Positions 16,759-24,466 of a stretch of 62,324 nt of DNA are shown here, in pieces. The notes below the pieces were generated by a model that worked only from the letters and a program-made list of their open reading frames with translations, did not search any database and was not told the origin of the DNA. Source of the DNA: Candidatus Polarisedimenticola svalbardensis (lineage in GTDB: Bacteria > Acidobacteriota > Polarisedimenticolia > Polarisedimenticolales > Polarisedimenticolaceae). Each line of letters starts with the position of its first letter. Within the stretch, counting starts at the first letter, position 1. The stretch is taken from NCBI GenBank assembly GCA_014764515.1, contig JACXWD010000006.1, forward strand, positions 1 through 62,324, read 5' to 3'. The position numbers and the translations under genes were made by a program.

Positions 16759-17850
16759 TTACTCCGGGATCGGATCCGCCGACAGTCGGTGGAACTCCCG
16801 GCGCACCGCCTGGAAGCCGGCAGCCCCGGCGACAGGATGCACCCGGTTCGTGAGGAGAACCCAGTACCGGCCTGTTTCGGGATGGAGCCACAGGGAGGTC
16901 CCGGTAAACCCGGTATGGCCCGGAGCCGTGTCCGGCAGGATGGAGGAAGCAGCCGAACTCAAGGCCGCCGGCTGGAAGCCGAAGGTGCGCCCTCCCTGTT
17001 TAACCGGTTCCAGCAGCCGGCGCCTCGCCCTGCTTTTCAGCTCCAGCCGGGCCGGCGCCAGGATCTCGCAGGCCAGGGCGATCACATCATCCAGGCTGCC
17101 GAACAGGCCGGCGTGGCCTGCCACACCGCCCATGGCCCAGGCATTGCCGTCGTGGACCTGGCCCCGGATCATCCCTTCACGGAAGGAGTATCCGGCGGCC
17201 CGTTCTCCTGCCAGGTCGCGTTCAAACCGATTTCCCCGTTCGGTGGCCGCCGCCTGGCGGCCGATGCCGGTCCGGCCGGGAAAAATCATGGTATCGAGGC
17301 CGAGCGGTCCGGCGACCCTTTGTGCGAACAGGCGGTCAAGACTCTTGCCGGTTACGACTTCAAGAACATGTCCCAGGAGGATGTACCCAAGATCGGAATA
17401 CAGGGTCCTTCCCGGTTCCGCTCCTGGCGGGAGGGCCAGGATTCTGTAGGGGAAGTGTGAACCGTTCTCCTCCATGGCGTAGATCGGCGCCCACGCCGGC
17501 AACCCGGCCTGGTGAGCGCCGAGGTCCAGCAGGGTGGCGTCGCAGTATCGGGACCCGCGGGACTCGGGGAGCAGTTCTGCAAGCGGACTCTCAAGATCCA
17601 GCAGGCCGTCCTGCTCCAGGATCACCGCCACAACCGCCGTGGCCAGCGGTTTGGTCAGGGAGGCCAGGTCAAAGACGGTCGCAGGCTGGAGCGGCTCCCT
17701 GTCCGGCTCCGCCGCCGCCGACCCGGAGTAACCGGGAACCGGGTCCGTCCCGACGAGGCCGGCGCACCAGGCCGCTCCAGGCGGATCATCGATTGCCGTG
17801 CGGCCATCCATGTACTGCTGCAGGGATCGTAACGGGCTAACTTCCCGCAT
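16759..17850 (-). CDS. Serine hydrolase, class C beta-lactamase/penicillin-binding fold
   Basis: Start is set at ATG 17850 (MREVSPLRSLQQYMDG), overlapping the end of the oxidoreductase gene by 14 bases; 363 residues result. The three family motifs are present: SxxK in DLASLTKPLATAV, YxN-like YSDLGYILLGHVLE, and HTG in HTGFTGTSLW. These enzymes include D-alanyl-D-alanine-acting hydrolases and esterases; a true antibiotic resistance role is not implied. No signal peptide is clear, so it may act in the cytoplasm. Possibly co-transcribed with lpxA. Confidence 0.82.
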   Translation of the reverse strand: MREVSPLRSLQQYMDGRTAIDDPPGAAWCAGLVGTDPVPGYSGSAAAEPDREPLQPATVFDLASLTKPLATAVVAVILEQDGLLDLESPLAELLPESRGSRYCDATLLDLGAHQAGLPAWAPIYAMEENGSHFPYRILALPPGAEPGRTLYSDLGYILLGHVLEVVTGKSLDRLFAQRVAGPLGLDTMIFPGRTGIGRQAAATERGNRFERDLAGERAAGYSFREGMIRGQVHDGNAWAMGGVAGHAGLFGSLDDVIALACEILAPARLELKSRARRRLLEPVKQGGRTFGFQPAALSSAASSILPDTAPGHTGFTGTSLWLHPETGRYWVLLTNRVHPVAGAAGFQAVRREFHRLSADPIPE

Positions 17851-18790
17851 CGGCCGACGCCTCGATGGAAGCGAGAACCTGGTAGGCCAGTTCCACGGCG
17901 CGGCGGCCATGGACACCGTCCACCGGCGGGGCGGTGCGGTGACGGACCGCATCCAGGAACGCCTTGAGTTCGTTCCCCAGAGGTTCACCCTGGGACACCG
18001 GAAGGACATCATGGCGGATGTCCGGGCGGCCACCGTCGCCGGCCACCAGTGCGTAACGTTCTACTTTTCGGATGGCGGTATCGCAGGAGAGATAGGTTCT
18101 CTCCTGGAACACGCGAATCCGCCGCACCGGTTCGGTGGAGATCCTGCTGGCGGTCAGGTTGGCGACGCAACCGGACTCAAACCGGATACGGGCGTTGGCG
18201 ATATCGACCTTGTCGGTAAGAGCCGCAACACCGACGGCGTCCACCGATATCGGATCGGTTCCATCCAGGTGCAGCAGGAGGTCCAGATCGTGGATCATCA
18301 GGTCCAGCACCACATCGATATCCGTGCTGCGGCTGGTAAAGGCCGCCAGACGGTGGATTTCGAAAAACCGGGGCCGGTCCACGACCTGCGCCAGTGCGGC
18401 CACCGCCGGGTTGAACCGCTCCGTATGCCCGACCATCACCAGCCGTCCGTTGGCTGCCGCCGCATCCAGGATACGGTCGGCCTCATCCAGATCCTTGGTC
18501 AGAGGTTTTTCGACCAGGACGTCCCGGCCGGACTGCAGCAGTTCCACCGCCACCCTGCAATGGTGCACCGTCGGTACGGCAACGCTGGCGGCACGGACCT
18601 TGTCCGGGATGGCGGACAACCCGGTCAGCGCCTCGCAGCCGTAATCGGCCGCAATCGATTCCGCCCGGTCCCGGTCACTGTCGATGACTGCAACCAGGTC
18701 GGCGTCCGGATCCTCGGCATACAACCGGGCGTGATGCCGGCCGAGGTGACCGACACCGACTACGCATACAGGTACTTTTTCATGAGTCAT
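17837..18790 (-). CDS. Gfo/Idh/MocA oxidoreductase beside lpxA (GnnA-like candidate)
   Basis: A 317-residue NAD(P)-dependent sugar dehydrogenase with a Rossmann motif (VCVVGVGHLGRHHARLY, 8-24) and the conserved EKP (94-96 in DVLVEKPLTKD). It begins 10 bases after lpxA. In Acidithiobacillus and Leptospira a Gfo/Idh protein, GnnA, next to lpxA oxidises UDP-GlcNAc at C3 so that GnnB can aminate it, giving an amide-linked lipid A sugar. That role is an inference here, because no GnnB aminotransferase is visible in the window. Confidence 0.85.
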   Translation of the reverse strand: MTHEKVPVCVVGVGHLGRHHARLYAEDPDADLVAVIDSDRDRAESIAADYGCEALTGLSAIPDKVRAASVAVPTVHHCRVAVELLQSGRDVLVEKPLTKDLDEADRILDAAAANGRLVMVGHTERFNPAVAALAQVVDRPRFFEIHRLAAFTSRSTDIDVVLDLMIHDLDLLLHLDGTDPISVDAVGVAALTDKVDIANARIRFESGCVANLTASRISTEPVRRIRVFQERTYLSCDTAIRKVERYALVAGDGGRPDIRHDVLPVSQGEPLGNELKAFLDAVRHRTAPPVDGVHGRRAVELAYQVLASIEASADAGS

Positions 18791-18800
18791 TGGTTGATTC

Positions 18801-19583
18801 CTAGCGGCAGACGCCCCGTTCGCTGGAGCGGACGAATTCCAGGAAGTACCGGATCTCGGGTATCTCGCCGTTGGCCTCCCGGACCTGCTCCACGGCCTCT
18901 TCCAGACCCAGCTTCGAGCGGAACAGCGTCATGTAGCACTGTTTGATGGCCCGGATGGTTTCCTTGGGCAGACCGGAGCGGCGCAAGCCGACAAGGTTCA
19001 CTCCGTGGGAAGTCGCACGGTTGCCCACCGTCAGAACCCAGGGCATGGCGTCCCGGGTCACCACCGAGTATCCGCCGATAAAGGCATGATCCGCTATGCG
19101 GCAGAACTGATGAACACCACTGTAGGCCCCGATGGTCGCATCGTTGCCGACCTCCACATGGCCGGCCAGGGTGGCGGCGTTGGCAAAAACCGTTCGGTGT
19201 CCCACGAGGCAATCGTGTCCGAAATGGGCGTAGGCCATCAGCAGGTTGTCGTCCCCGACCACCGTCTTCCCGCCTCCGCCGGCAGTCCCCCGGTTGATCG
19301 TGACGAACTCGCGGATCCGGTTACGGGAACCGATGGTCAGGGTGGTTTCCTCGCCGGCATACTTGAGGTCCTGCGGATCGCCACCTATGGAAGTCATCGG
19401 GTGGATCACGTTGTCGCTGCCAAGCACTGTCGGCCCCTGAATGACAGTGGATGCCCCGATACTGCATCCGCTCCCGATACGAACCCGGTCGGCGATGACC
19501 GCATGGGGGCCGATGATGACGCCTTCATCCAGCTCGGCGCCAGGGTCCACGATCGCCGTCGGGTGGATGGAGGTAGGGTTCAC
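18801..19583 (-). CDS. lpxA: UDP-N-acetylglucosamine acyltransferase LpxA
   Basis: LpxA does the first step of lipid A synthesis, moving a 3-hydroxyacyl chain from ACP to UDP-GlcNAc or its 3-amino form. Start is GTG 19583 in a 4-base overlap with fabZ, giving 260 residues. The left-handed beta-helix hexapeptide repeats are clear (IHPTAIVDPGAELDEGVIIG). The catalytic His is in MAYAHFGHDCLVG, and GNRATSHGVNLVGLRR marks the C-terminal helical part. It is followed by a Gfo/Idh gene. Confidence 0.96.
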   Translation of the reverse strand: MNPTSIHPTAIVDPGAELDEGVIIGPHAVIADRVRIGSGCSIGASTVIQGPTVLGSDNVIHPMTSIGGDPQDLKYAGEETTLTIGSRNRIREFVTINRGTAGGGGKTVVGDDNLLMAYAHFGHDCLVGHRTVFANAATLAGHVEVGNDATIGAYSGVHQFCRIADHAFIGGYSVVTRDAMPWVLTVGNRATSHGVNLVGLRRSGLPKETIRAIKQCYMTLFRSKLGLEEAVEQVREANGEIPEIRYFLEFVRSSERGVCR

Positions 19584-20011
19584 GGCCGGTCCACCAGGGC
19601 CGACAGGATCTCCGCCTCGGCGACTTTCTTTCCGTTCACTTCGGCAATCCCCTTCATCTTGGCGGCCCGGGGCCTGAGCTTGAGGACCTCCAGCGTGAAT
19701 CGGAGCTGATCGCCAGGTACGACGGCCTGCCGGAACCGGGCACCGTCGATACCTGTGAAGTAGACCAGCTTCGAAGCCCTGTCCTCCATGTCGTGGAGGA
19801 TCAGCACTGCTCCGGCCTGGGCCATCGCCTCGATGATCAGGACTCCCGGCATCACCGGCGCTCCGGGAAAATGGCCCTGAAAAAACGGTTCGTTCACCGT
19901 GACGTTCTTGAGCGCCACGATCCGCTTCTTCGCTTCCATTTCCAGAACCCGATCCAGCAGAAGGAACGGGTAGCGGTGGGGTATGCATTTCATGATTCCG
20001 TAGATATCCAT
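19580..20011 (-). CDS. fabZ: 3-hydroxyacyl-ACP dehydratase FabZ
   Basis: FabZ dehydrates 3-hydroxyacyl-ACP in fatty acid elongation and competes with LpxA/LpxD for the same substrates. The hot-dog fold carries the active-site stretch [19 protein letters not shown] with the catalytic His and Glu, plus [13 protein letters not shown] near the start. The ATG at 20011 is preceded directly by an in-frame TTG at 20014. An AGGAGG lies 9 bases before the TTG and 12 before the ATG, so the TTG may be the true start. Confidence 0.96.
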   Translation of the reverse strand: MDIYGIMKCIPHRYPFLLLDRVLEMEAKKRIVALKNVTVNEPFFQGHFPGAPVMPGVLIIEAMAQAGAVLILHDMEDRASKLVYFTGIDGARFRQAVVPGDQLRFTLEVLKLRPRAAKMKGIAEVNGKKVAEAEILSALVDRP

Positions 20012-20018
20012 CAAAGAC

Positions 20019-21059
20019 TCAGTCCTCCTGGTTACGGTCCTGTTCCAGCTGTCGGATCTTCCGGGCCAGCCGTTTCAGTTCGGCCCGCATCTCTGGAAGT
20101 CGTTTTTGGACGACCACACTTTTCTTCCACTCCCTGTGATCCGCAGCCGGTACACCGGCTACGAAGGAACCGTCCGGGATATCCGTGAACACCGCCGACT
20201 TGGCCGCCACCACGCTGCCGTCACCGATGGTCAGGTGCCCCGCCGCCCCTGCCTGGCCGGCGAATGTGACTCCCTTGCCCAACCGTGTGCTGCCGGCAAT
20301 TCCGGCCTGGCCGGCCAGGAGACAGGAAGGGCCGATGGTAACGCCGTGGGCGATCATCACCAGGTTGTCGATCTTGGATCCGGCCCCGATCCGGGTGTCA
20401 CCCAGGGCGCCCCTGTCCACGGTGGAATTCGCGCCGATCTCCACCTGGTCCTCTACGACGACCCTGCCGACCTGTGGAATCTTGCGATGGAGGCCGGACC
20501 GTGTGGCGAATCCGAATCCATCGCCGCCCAGGATCACGCCGGAGTGGATCAGGCAGGCCTTGCCGATGACCGTGCCGGGGTAGACGACAACGCCTGGCAT
20601 GAGGACCGAACCGGCGCCCACCTGGCTGCCGTTCCCCACAAAGGCTCCTGCGCCGACACGGGCCCCGTCTCCAATCCGGCATCCTGCTTCAATTACCGCG
20701 AACGGCCCGATGGTGACCCCGGCGCCGATATCGACATCGTCCGACACCCTGGCGTCGTCGGAGACCCCTGCTTCGGGCAACTCAACCGGGTGGAACAGCT
20801 CCAGCAATTCCGCCAGTGTGGTGGAGGGGTCTTCCACGACCAGAAGGGTCTTCCCCGGAAGCTCCGTCCCCTCCCGGACAAGGATTGCGCCGGCCTCGCT
20901 GTTCCGGGCCTTCTCCAGGTACCGGCTGTTGGTGAAGAACGCAAGATCTCCCGGACCGGCGGCCTCCAGTGTGGCCACCCCTTCAATCTGTCGGTCCCGG
21001 TCACCGGCGACCTCGCCGCCGAATTTCTCCGCCAGCTGTAGGAGACTGAACCGTTTCAC
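20019..21059 (-). CDS. lpxD: UDP-3-O-acyl-glucosamine N-acyltransferase LpxD
   Basis: LpxD adds the second hydroxyacyl chain in lipid A synthesis. A uridine-binding N-terminal domain (LAEKFGGEVAGD, DLAFFTNSRYLEKA) precedes hexapeptide repeats. The catalytic His region is HSGVILGGDGFGFA and a second is NLVMIAHGVTIG. The 346-residue length is typical, with a coiled C-terminal helix (AELKRLARKIRQLEQD). It is 19 bases downstream of the skp gene and immediately upstream of fabZ. Confidence 0.96.
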   Translation of the reverse strand: MKRFSLLQLAEKFGGEVAGDRDRQIEGVATLEAAGPGDLAFFTNSRYLEKARNSEAGAILVREGTELPGKTLLVVEDPSTTLAELLELFHPVELPEAGVSDDARVSDDVDIGAGVTIGPFAVIEAGCRIGDGARVGAGAFVGNGSQVGAGSVLMPGVVVYPGTVIGKACLIHSGVILGGDGFGFATRSGLHRKIPQVGRVVVEDQVEIGANSTVDRGALGDTRIGAGSKIDNLVMIAHGVTIGPSCLLAGQAGIAGSTRLGKGVTFAGQAGAAGHLTIGDGSVVAAKSAVFTDIPDGSFVAGVPAADHREWKKSVVVQKRLPEMRAELKRLARKIRQLEQDRNQED

Positions 21060-21078
21060 GGGAATATCTCCCCGGCCG

Positions 21079-21642
21079 CTACTGTCCCGAACCGGCCTCG
21101 GCCGGAGCCGGGGTTGCCTCAGGCGACTTGACCATCTCGTTGAATCGATCCACCAGCGCCGTGGTCACATCCAGGGTAGGAGCAGCCCATGCCACCAGCG
21201 ACTGGTCCAGGATCAGGTCGAAGCCCTCCTCCTGTCCAAACCGCTCCACTACCGTCAGGAGCTGTTCCTGGAACCGGTTCTGAGCGGAGTTGATCTCAAT
21301 CTGCATTTCCCGGGCCGCAGACTCCTGGGTACTCTGGAAATCAAGCGCCTTCTTCTGGATCTCGATCTCAAGGGCCTGCTTCCGTTCAGGGGACAGGGAG
21401 AGGGCCTGGGCGGTGAGTTGATCCTGCAGGGCGGTGACCGCCGTCTGCATCGCCGTCAACTCGTTCTGTTTCTGGTTCCTGAAGGCAGTCAGCCGGGCCT
21501 GGATCCGGGATCCTTCCGCAGTCTCCTCGGAAACCCGCTGAGGGTCGAACACGGCGATCTTGGGCGCATCCTGGGCCAGCGCCACGGTGCCCGCCGCCAA
21601 CAGCAGCATCAGTACCGGCAGCACCCGTTTCATTCTATTCAT
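21079..21642 (-). CDS. skp: OmpH/Skp-family periplasmic chaperone
   Basis: Skp holds unfolded outer-membrane proteins in the periplasm for delivery to BamA. The 187-residue protein has a signal peptide (VLPVLMLLLAAGTVALA-Q), the OmpH entry motif IAVFDPQRVSEET, a long coiled-coil arm region (about 50-130), and a return segment QEEGFDLILDQSLVAWA. A short Pro/Ala/Glu tail ends it. Its place between bamA and lpxD is the conserved one. Confidence 0.92.
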   Translation of the reverse strand: MNRMKRVLPVLMLLLAAGTVALAQDAPKIAVFDPQRVSEETAEGSRIQARLTAFRNQKQNELTAMQTAVTALQDQLTAQALSLSPERKQALEIEIQKKALDFQSTQESAAREMQIEINSAQNRFQEQLLTVVERFGQEEGFDLILDQSLVAWAAPTLDVTTALVDRFNEMVKSPEATPAPAEAGSGQ

Positions 21643-21670
21643 GTCGCGGTCCTTTCAAGTCGATCCGTCG

Positions 21671-24370
21671 TCAGAAACTTCGTCCGATGGAGAATGTAAA
21701 CCGGCTGGTCCTGTCGCGGACCCCTTCCCGTATCGGCCAGGCATAGATCAGCCTCAGCGGCACCGGGAAGACCGGAAGGTGGAACCTCATTTCAACCCCA
21801 GCGGAGGCGCGAGCGGTGTCGAACCCCCAGGACTGGTCTTCGAACAGGGCGTCTCCGATATCGGCGAACACGGCCAGTTCGGCCTGCTGTCCCAGAGGAA
21901 ACACCAGTTCGGTCTGGAACAGGAACATCCGGTCACCGCCGACCTCCACCAGCGCCGGTACCCCGTCGCCGGATCTTACCAGATCCTCGATATCCACATT
22001 CCGCGGATCGCCCAACACATCCAGAATCCCGCCGTTTCCATCCAGAAGGACGTACCGCCGCGGCGTGATCGACCGGGTCTCGAAACCACGGGGGCCGGGA
22101 GTTTCGCCACCGAGCCAGAACCTCTGGAACCTGGGTACGCCGTTGACGTTGGAGGAGTTGAAGCCGGTGGAGCCGCCCTGCCATTCCTTGACCAGCCCGG
22201 CCTCGGCATGGAACGCCAGGAACGACCGTTTGAACGGTCGTTTGTAGGTCGTAAACCGGGCCACCGGTTTGAGGTAGTTCGTATCGCCGCCCAGTGCGCC
22301 GCCTGCGATCTGGAACGAAAACACAAACGACGACCCGGCTGACGGCCGGTAGGGGTTGTTCACGCGGTTGTAGGAAAACACCGGGGTCAAACTGGAGATT
22401 TTGTTGTTGGAGGAAAACTGGGTCAGCGCCAGCGGATCGTTCGGGTCAATCAATGCCAGTGTCGACGAGGTCGAGGTCACGCTTTCGTAGGAATAACTCA
22501 ACCTCAGAGACGAGAACGGCGCGAGCTGTTTCCCGAGGATGATGCCGCCACCTTTGCTGCTGCTCCGCAGCGAGGCGCCGAAATCGATATCGCGGCGGAA
22601 CAGGCTGAACCCGAGGGTGTACGGCCGGTTCAGGAACCAGGGTTCCTGGAAACTGATCTGGTAACGGTTGGAGCGGCCGCCAACGGTCATGGATGCGGAG
22701 AGGACCTGGCCCCGCCCCAGGAAGTTTCGCGTGGAGTAGACGCCGCTGAAGAAAGCGCCGTCCACACCGCTGTAACCGCCGCCTATCTGGATCTCGTTCC
22801 TGCCCTTGTCCTCGCCGTCCATGATGACCTTGACCTGGTTCTCACCTTCCACCGGCTCGATGATCGCATCCTCGGGGATCTCGAAATAGCCCAGCTGGTT
22901 GACCTTGGTCTTGGATACGTCCAGCTTGGAACGGCTGAACAGGTCGCCTTCATTGATCAGCATTTCCCGGCGCAGAACCCGGTCATGGGTTTTGTTGTTC
23001 CCGCGGAACTCGATGGCCGAAATGTAGTACGGCTCGTCTTCCTCCACGGTGATCTGGATATCCGCCACCGTCTCGCCTTCCCGGCGCACAACCCGGCGCA
23101 CCACCGAAGCGTAGAGGTGCCCTCGATCCTCGTACAACCGGGTCATGGACTCGACCCCGGCTTCCAGCAGGTTGTTTCTCAGAGTCGACCCTTCCCGCAG
23201 GGGCAGGAACGCCTTGAGCTGATTGTCGGTGAACACGGCGTTGCCGGACAGGGTGATCTCGCCGGCGGTGTACTGCTCGCCTTCGTTCACCGGCACGTTG
23301 AGAACGATCCACTTCTTGACCTTCGGCTCGGCCTTCAGGCGGAGGCGGTCTTCTTTCTTCTTTTTCTTTTTGGCCTGTTTCTCGAGCTTGGCGGCGCGTT
23401 CTTTCGCCTTCTTGCGTGCCTTCTCCGGTGAGAGGCTGCTGTCCCGGTCATCGGCGATCTCTTCCGGCTGTTCCTGCTCGTCCGGGTCCCCGGCTTCCAG
23501 CGCCGCCCTTTTTTCGATAGCCTTCTTTTTAGGTTCCTTGACCTTTTCCCGGACCTCGATGTTCGGCGCCCGAAGCTCTACGTCCAGGTAGCCCTGGTTC
23601 TGGTAGAGCTCCCGGATGTTCCCGGCGTCCTGATCCCACTTCAGCGGGTGGTACAGGTTCTTTTTCGACCAGGGCCAGTACCACTTGCGAGGCTTGGTCA
23701 ATTCCAGCTGACGTCGCAGCGTCCGGTCTCCGAACAACTCGTTGCCGGTAAAATGGATGGCGCGGATGCGGGTCTTGCCGCCAGCTTTTATGGTGAAGTG
23801 CACCGCCCGTGTCTTGTCGGTGACGTTGCGGATGTCGGCCTTCACCGTTGCGTCCAGAAACCCCTTTTCCCCCAGGAAATCCCGGATTGTAGCCTCGGCA
23901 TCGGCAATGGCCCGCCGGTCCATGGGTTTCCCCAGGCGCAGGCGCATTTCCTTTTCCTTGTACCGATCCTCGATCTGGGTCCGGTTCAGGACCGGGTTTT
24001 CATCGTAGGTCACCGCCGTCAGAACCGGGCGTTCCCGGACCTTGACGACAACGATCTTGCCCCCGTCCGGTCCGTCGTCGGCCTCGATGACGATATCTTC
24101 GAACAGTCCCAGATCCCAGAGTTTCCGGAACGACATCCTGAGCTTCACCGGATCGTAGGGATCGCCGGCCCGAACACCCATGGCGTGGAGGAACGCCTCT
24201 TCCGTCATGCGGTACAGTCCGTAAACCGTGATCGAATCCACCATCCCGGAAGCGGCGCCGGCGGCCGGCGCCAGCAGGCCCAGGATCAGGAGGAATAGAA
24301 CTACAGCTCGTAGGAGTCTGCCTGTGACCCCCTTGTGCGTCGGATTTGTACTCAAGCTTTTCTCTCTCAA
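21671..24370 (-). CDS. bamA: Outer-membrane protein assembly factor BamA
   Basis: BamA is the core of the beta-barrel assembly machine. A signal peptide is followed by five POTRA domains (about 43-112, 116-197, 198-360, 364-440, 441-515) and a C-terminal 16-strand barrel ending in Phe. The conserved loop-6 motif appears as GPRGFETRS. POTRA3 is interrupted by about 80 residues (272-352) of very charged, Lys-rich sequence, which is unusual. The start is TTG 24370 or TTG 24355; no in-frame ATG precedes the signal peptide core. Confidence 0.96.
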   Translation of the reverse strand: MREKSLSTNPTHKGVTGRLLRAVVLFLLILGLLAPAAGAASGMVDSITVYGLYRMTEEAFLHAMGVRAGDPYDPVKLRMSFRKLWDLGLFEDIVIEADDGPDGGKIVVVKVRERPVLTAVTYDENPVLNRTQIEDRYKEKEMRLRLGKPMDRRAIADAEATIRDFLGEKGFLDATVKADIRNVTDKTRAVHFTIKAGGKTRIRAIHFTGNELFGDRTLRRQLELTKPRKWYWPWSKKNLYHPLKWDQDAGNIRELYQNQGYLDVELRAPNIEVREKVKEPKKKAIEKRAALEAGDPDEQEQPEEIADDRDSSLSPEKARKKAKERAAKLEKQAKKKKKKEDRLRLKAEPKVKKWIVLNVPVNEGEQYTAGEITLSGNAVFTDNQLKAFLPLREGSTLRNNLLEAGVESMTRLYEDRGHLYASVVRRVVRREGETVADIQITVEEDEPYYISAIEFRGNNKTHDRVLRREMLINEGDLFSRSKLDVSKTKVNQLGYFEIPEDAIIEPVEGENQVKVIMDGEDKGRNEIQIGGGYSGVDGAFFSGVYSTRNFLGRGQVLSASMTVGGRSNRYQISFQEPWFLNRPYTLGFSLFRRDIDFGASLRSSSKGGGIILGKQLAPFSSLRLSYSYESVTSTSSTLALIDPNDPLALTQFSSNNKISSLTPVFSYNRVNNPYRPSAGSSFVFSFQIAGGALGGDTNYLKPVARFTTYKRPFKRSFLAFHAEAGLVKEWQGGSTGFNSSNVNGVPRFQRFWLGGETPGPRGFETRSITPRRYVLLDGNGGILDVLGDPRNVDIEDLVRSGDGVPALVEVGGDRMFLFQTELVFPLGQQAELAVFADIGDALFEDQSWGFDTARASAGVEMRFHLPVFPVPLRLIYAWPIREGVRDRTSRFTFSIGRSF
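23315..23557 (-). other. Lys-rich insertion in BamA POTRA3
   Basis: Codes for about residues 272-352 of BamA. It begins after LRAPNIEVRE, runs through an acidic patch (EAGDPDEQEQPEEIADD) and then Lys/Ala/Glu-rich helix-forming sequence with a KKKKKK run, and ends before WIVLNVPVNEGEQYTAGEI, where the POTRA fold resumes. It would face the periplasm. Confidence 0.7.
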
Positions 24371-24446
24371 TTCCGGCGATTCCGGGTCCAGGCTCTGAGT
24401 TTCCTCAAGTAGACGATCATTCTACTTTGCAACGGAGCGGAGCGCT

Positions 24447-24461
24447 CCCGGCGCAGCCGGG
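24447..24461 (-). other. GC-rich hairpin after clpC
   Basis: CCCGGC and GCCGGG are paired around a 3-base loop just past the clpC stop. There is no T-run, so it is a weak terminator candidate at best; it may stabilise the clpC 3' end. Confidence 0.25.
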
Positions 24462-24466
24462 GCGAA

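Noticed and set aside
15986-17449. 487-codon plus-strand frame
   Set aside because: Spans the antisense of two recognised genes (TonB-like and serine hydrolase) and has no coherent domain.
16759-17850. Antibiotic-resistance beta-lactamase
   Set aside because: The motifs fit the broad class C/penicillin-binding serine hydrolase fold only; no signal peptide or close resistance-enzyme features are visible.
17851-18033. 61-residue N-terminal extension of the serine hydrolase
   Set aside because: It lies entirely antisense-frame within the oxidoreductase gene and has no similarity to the family.
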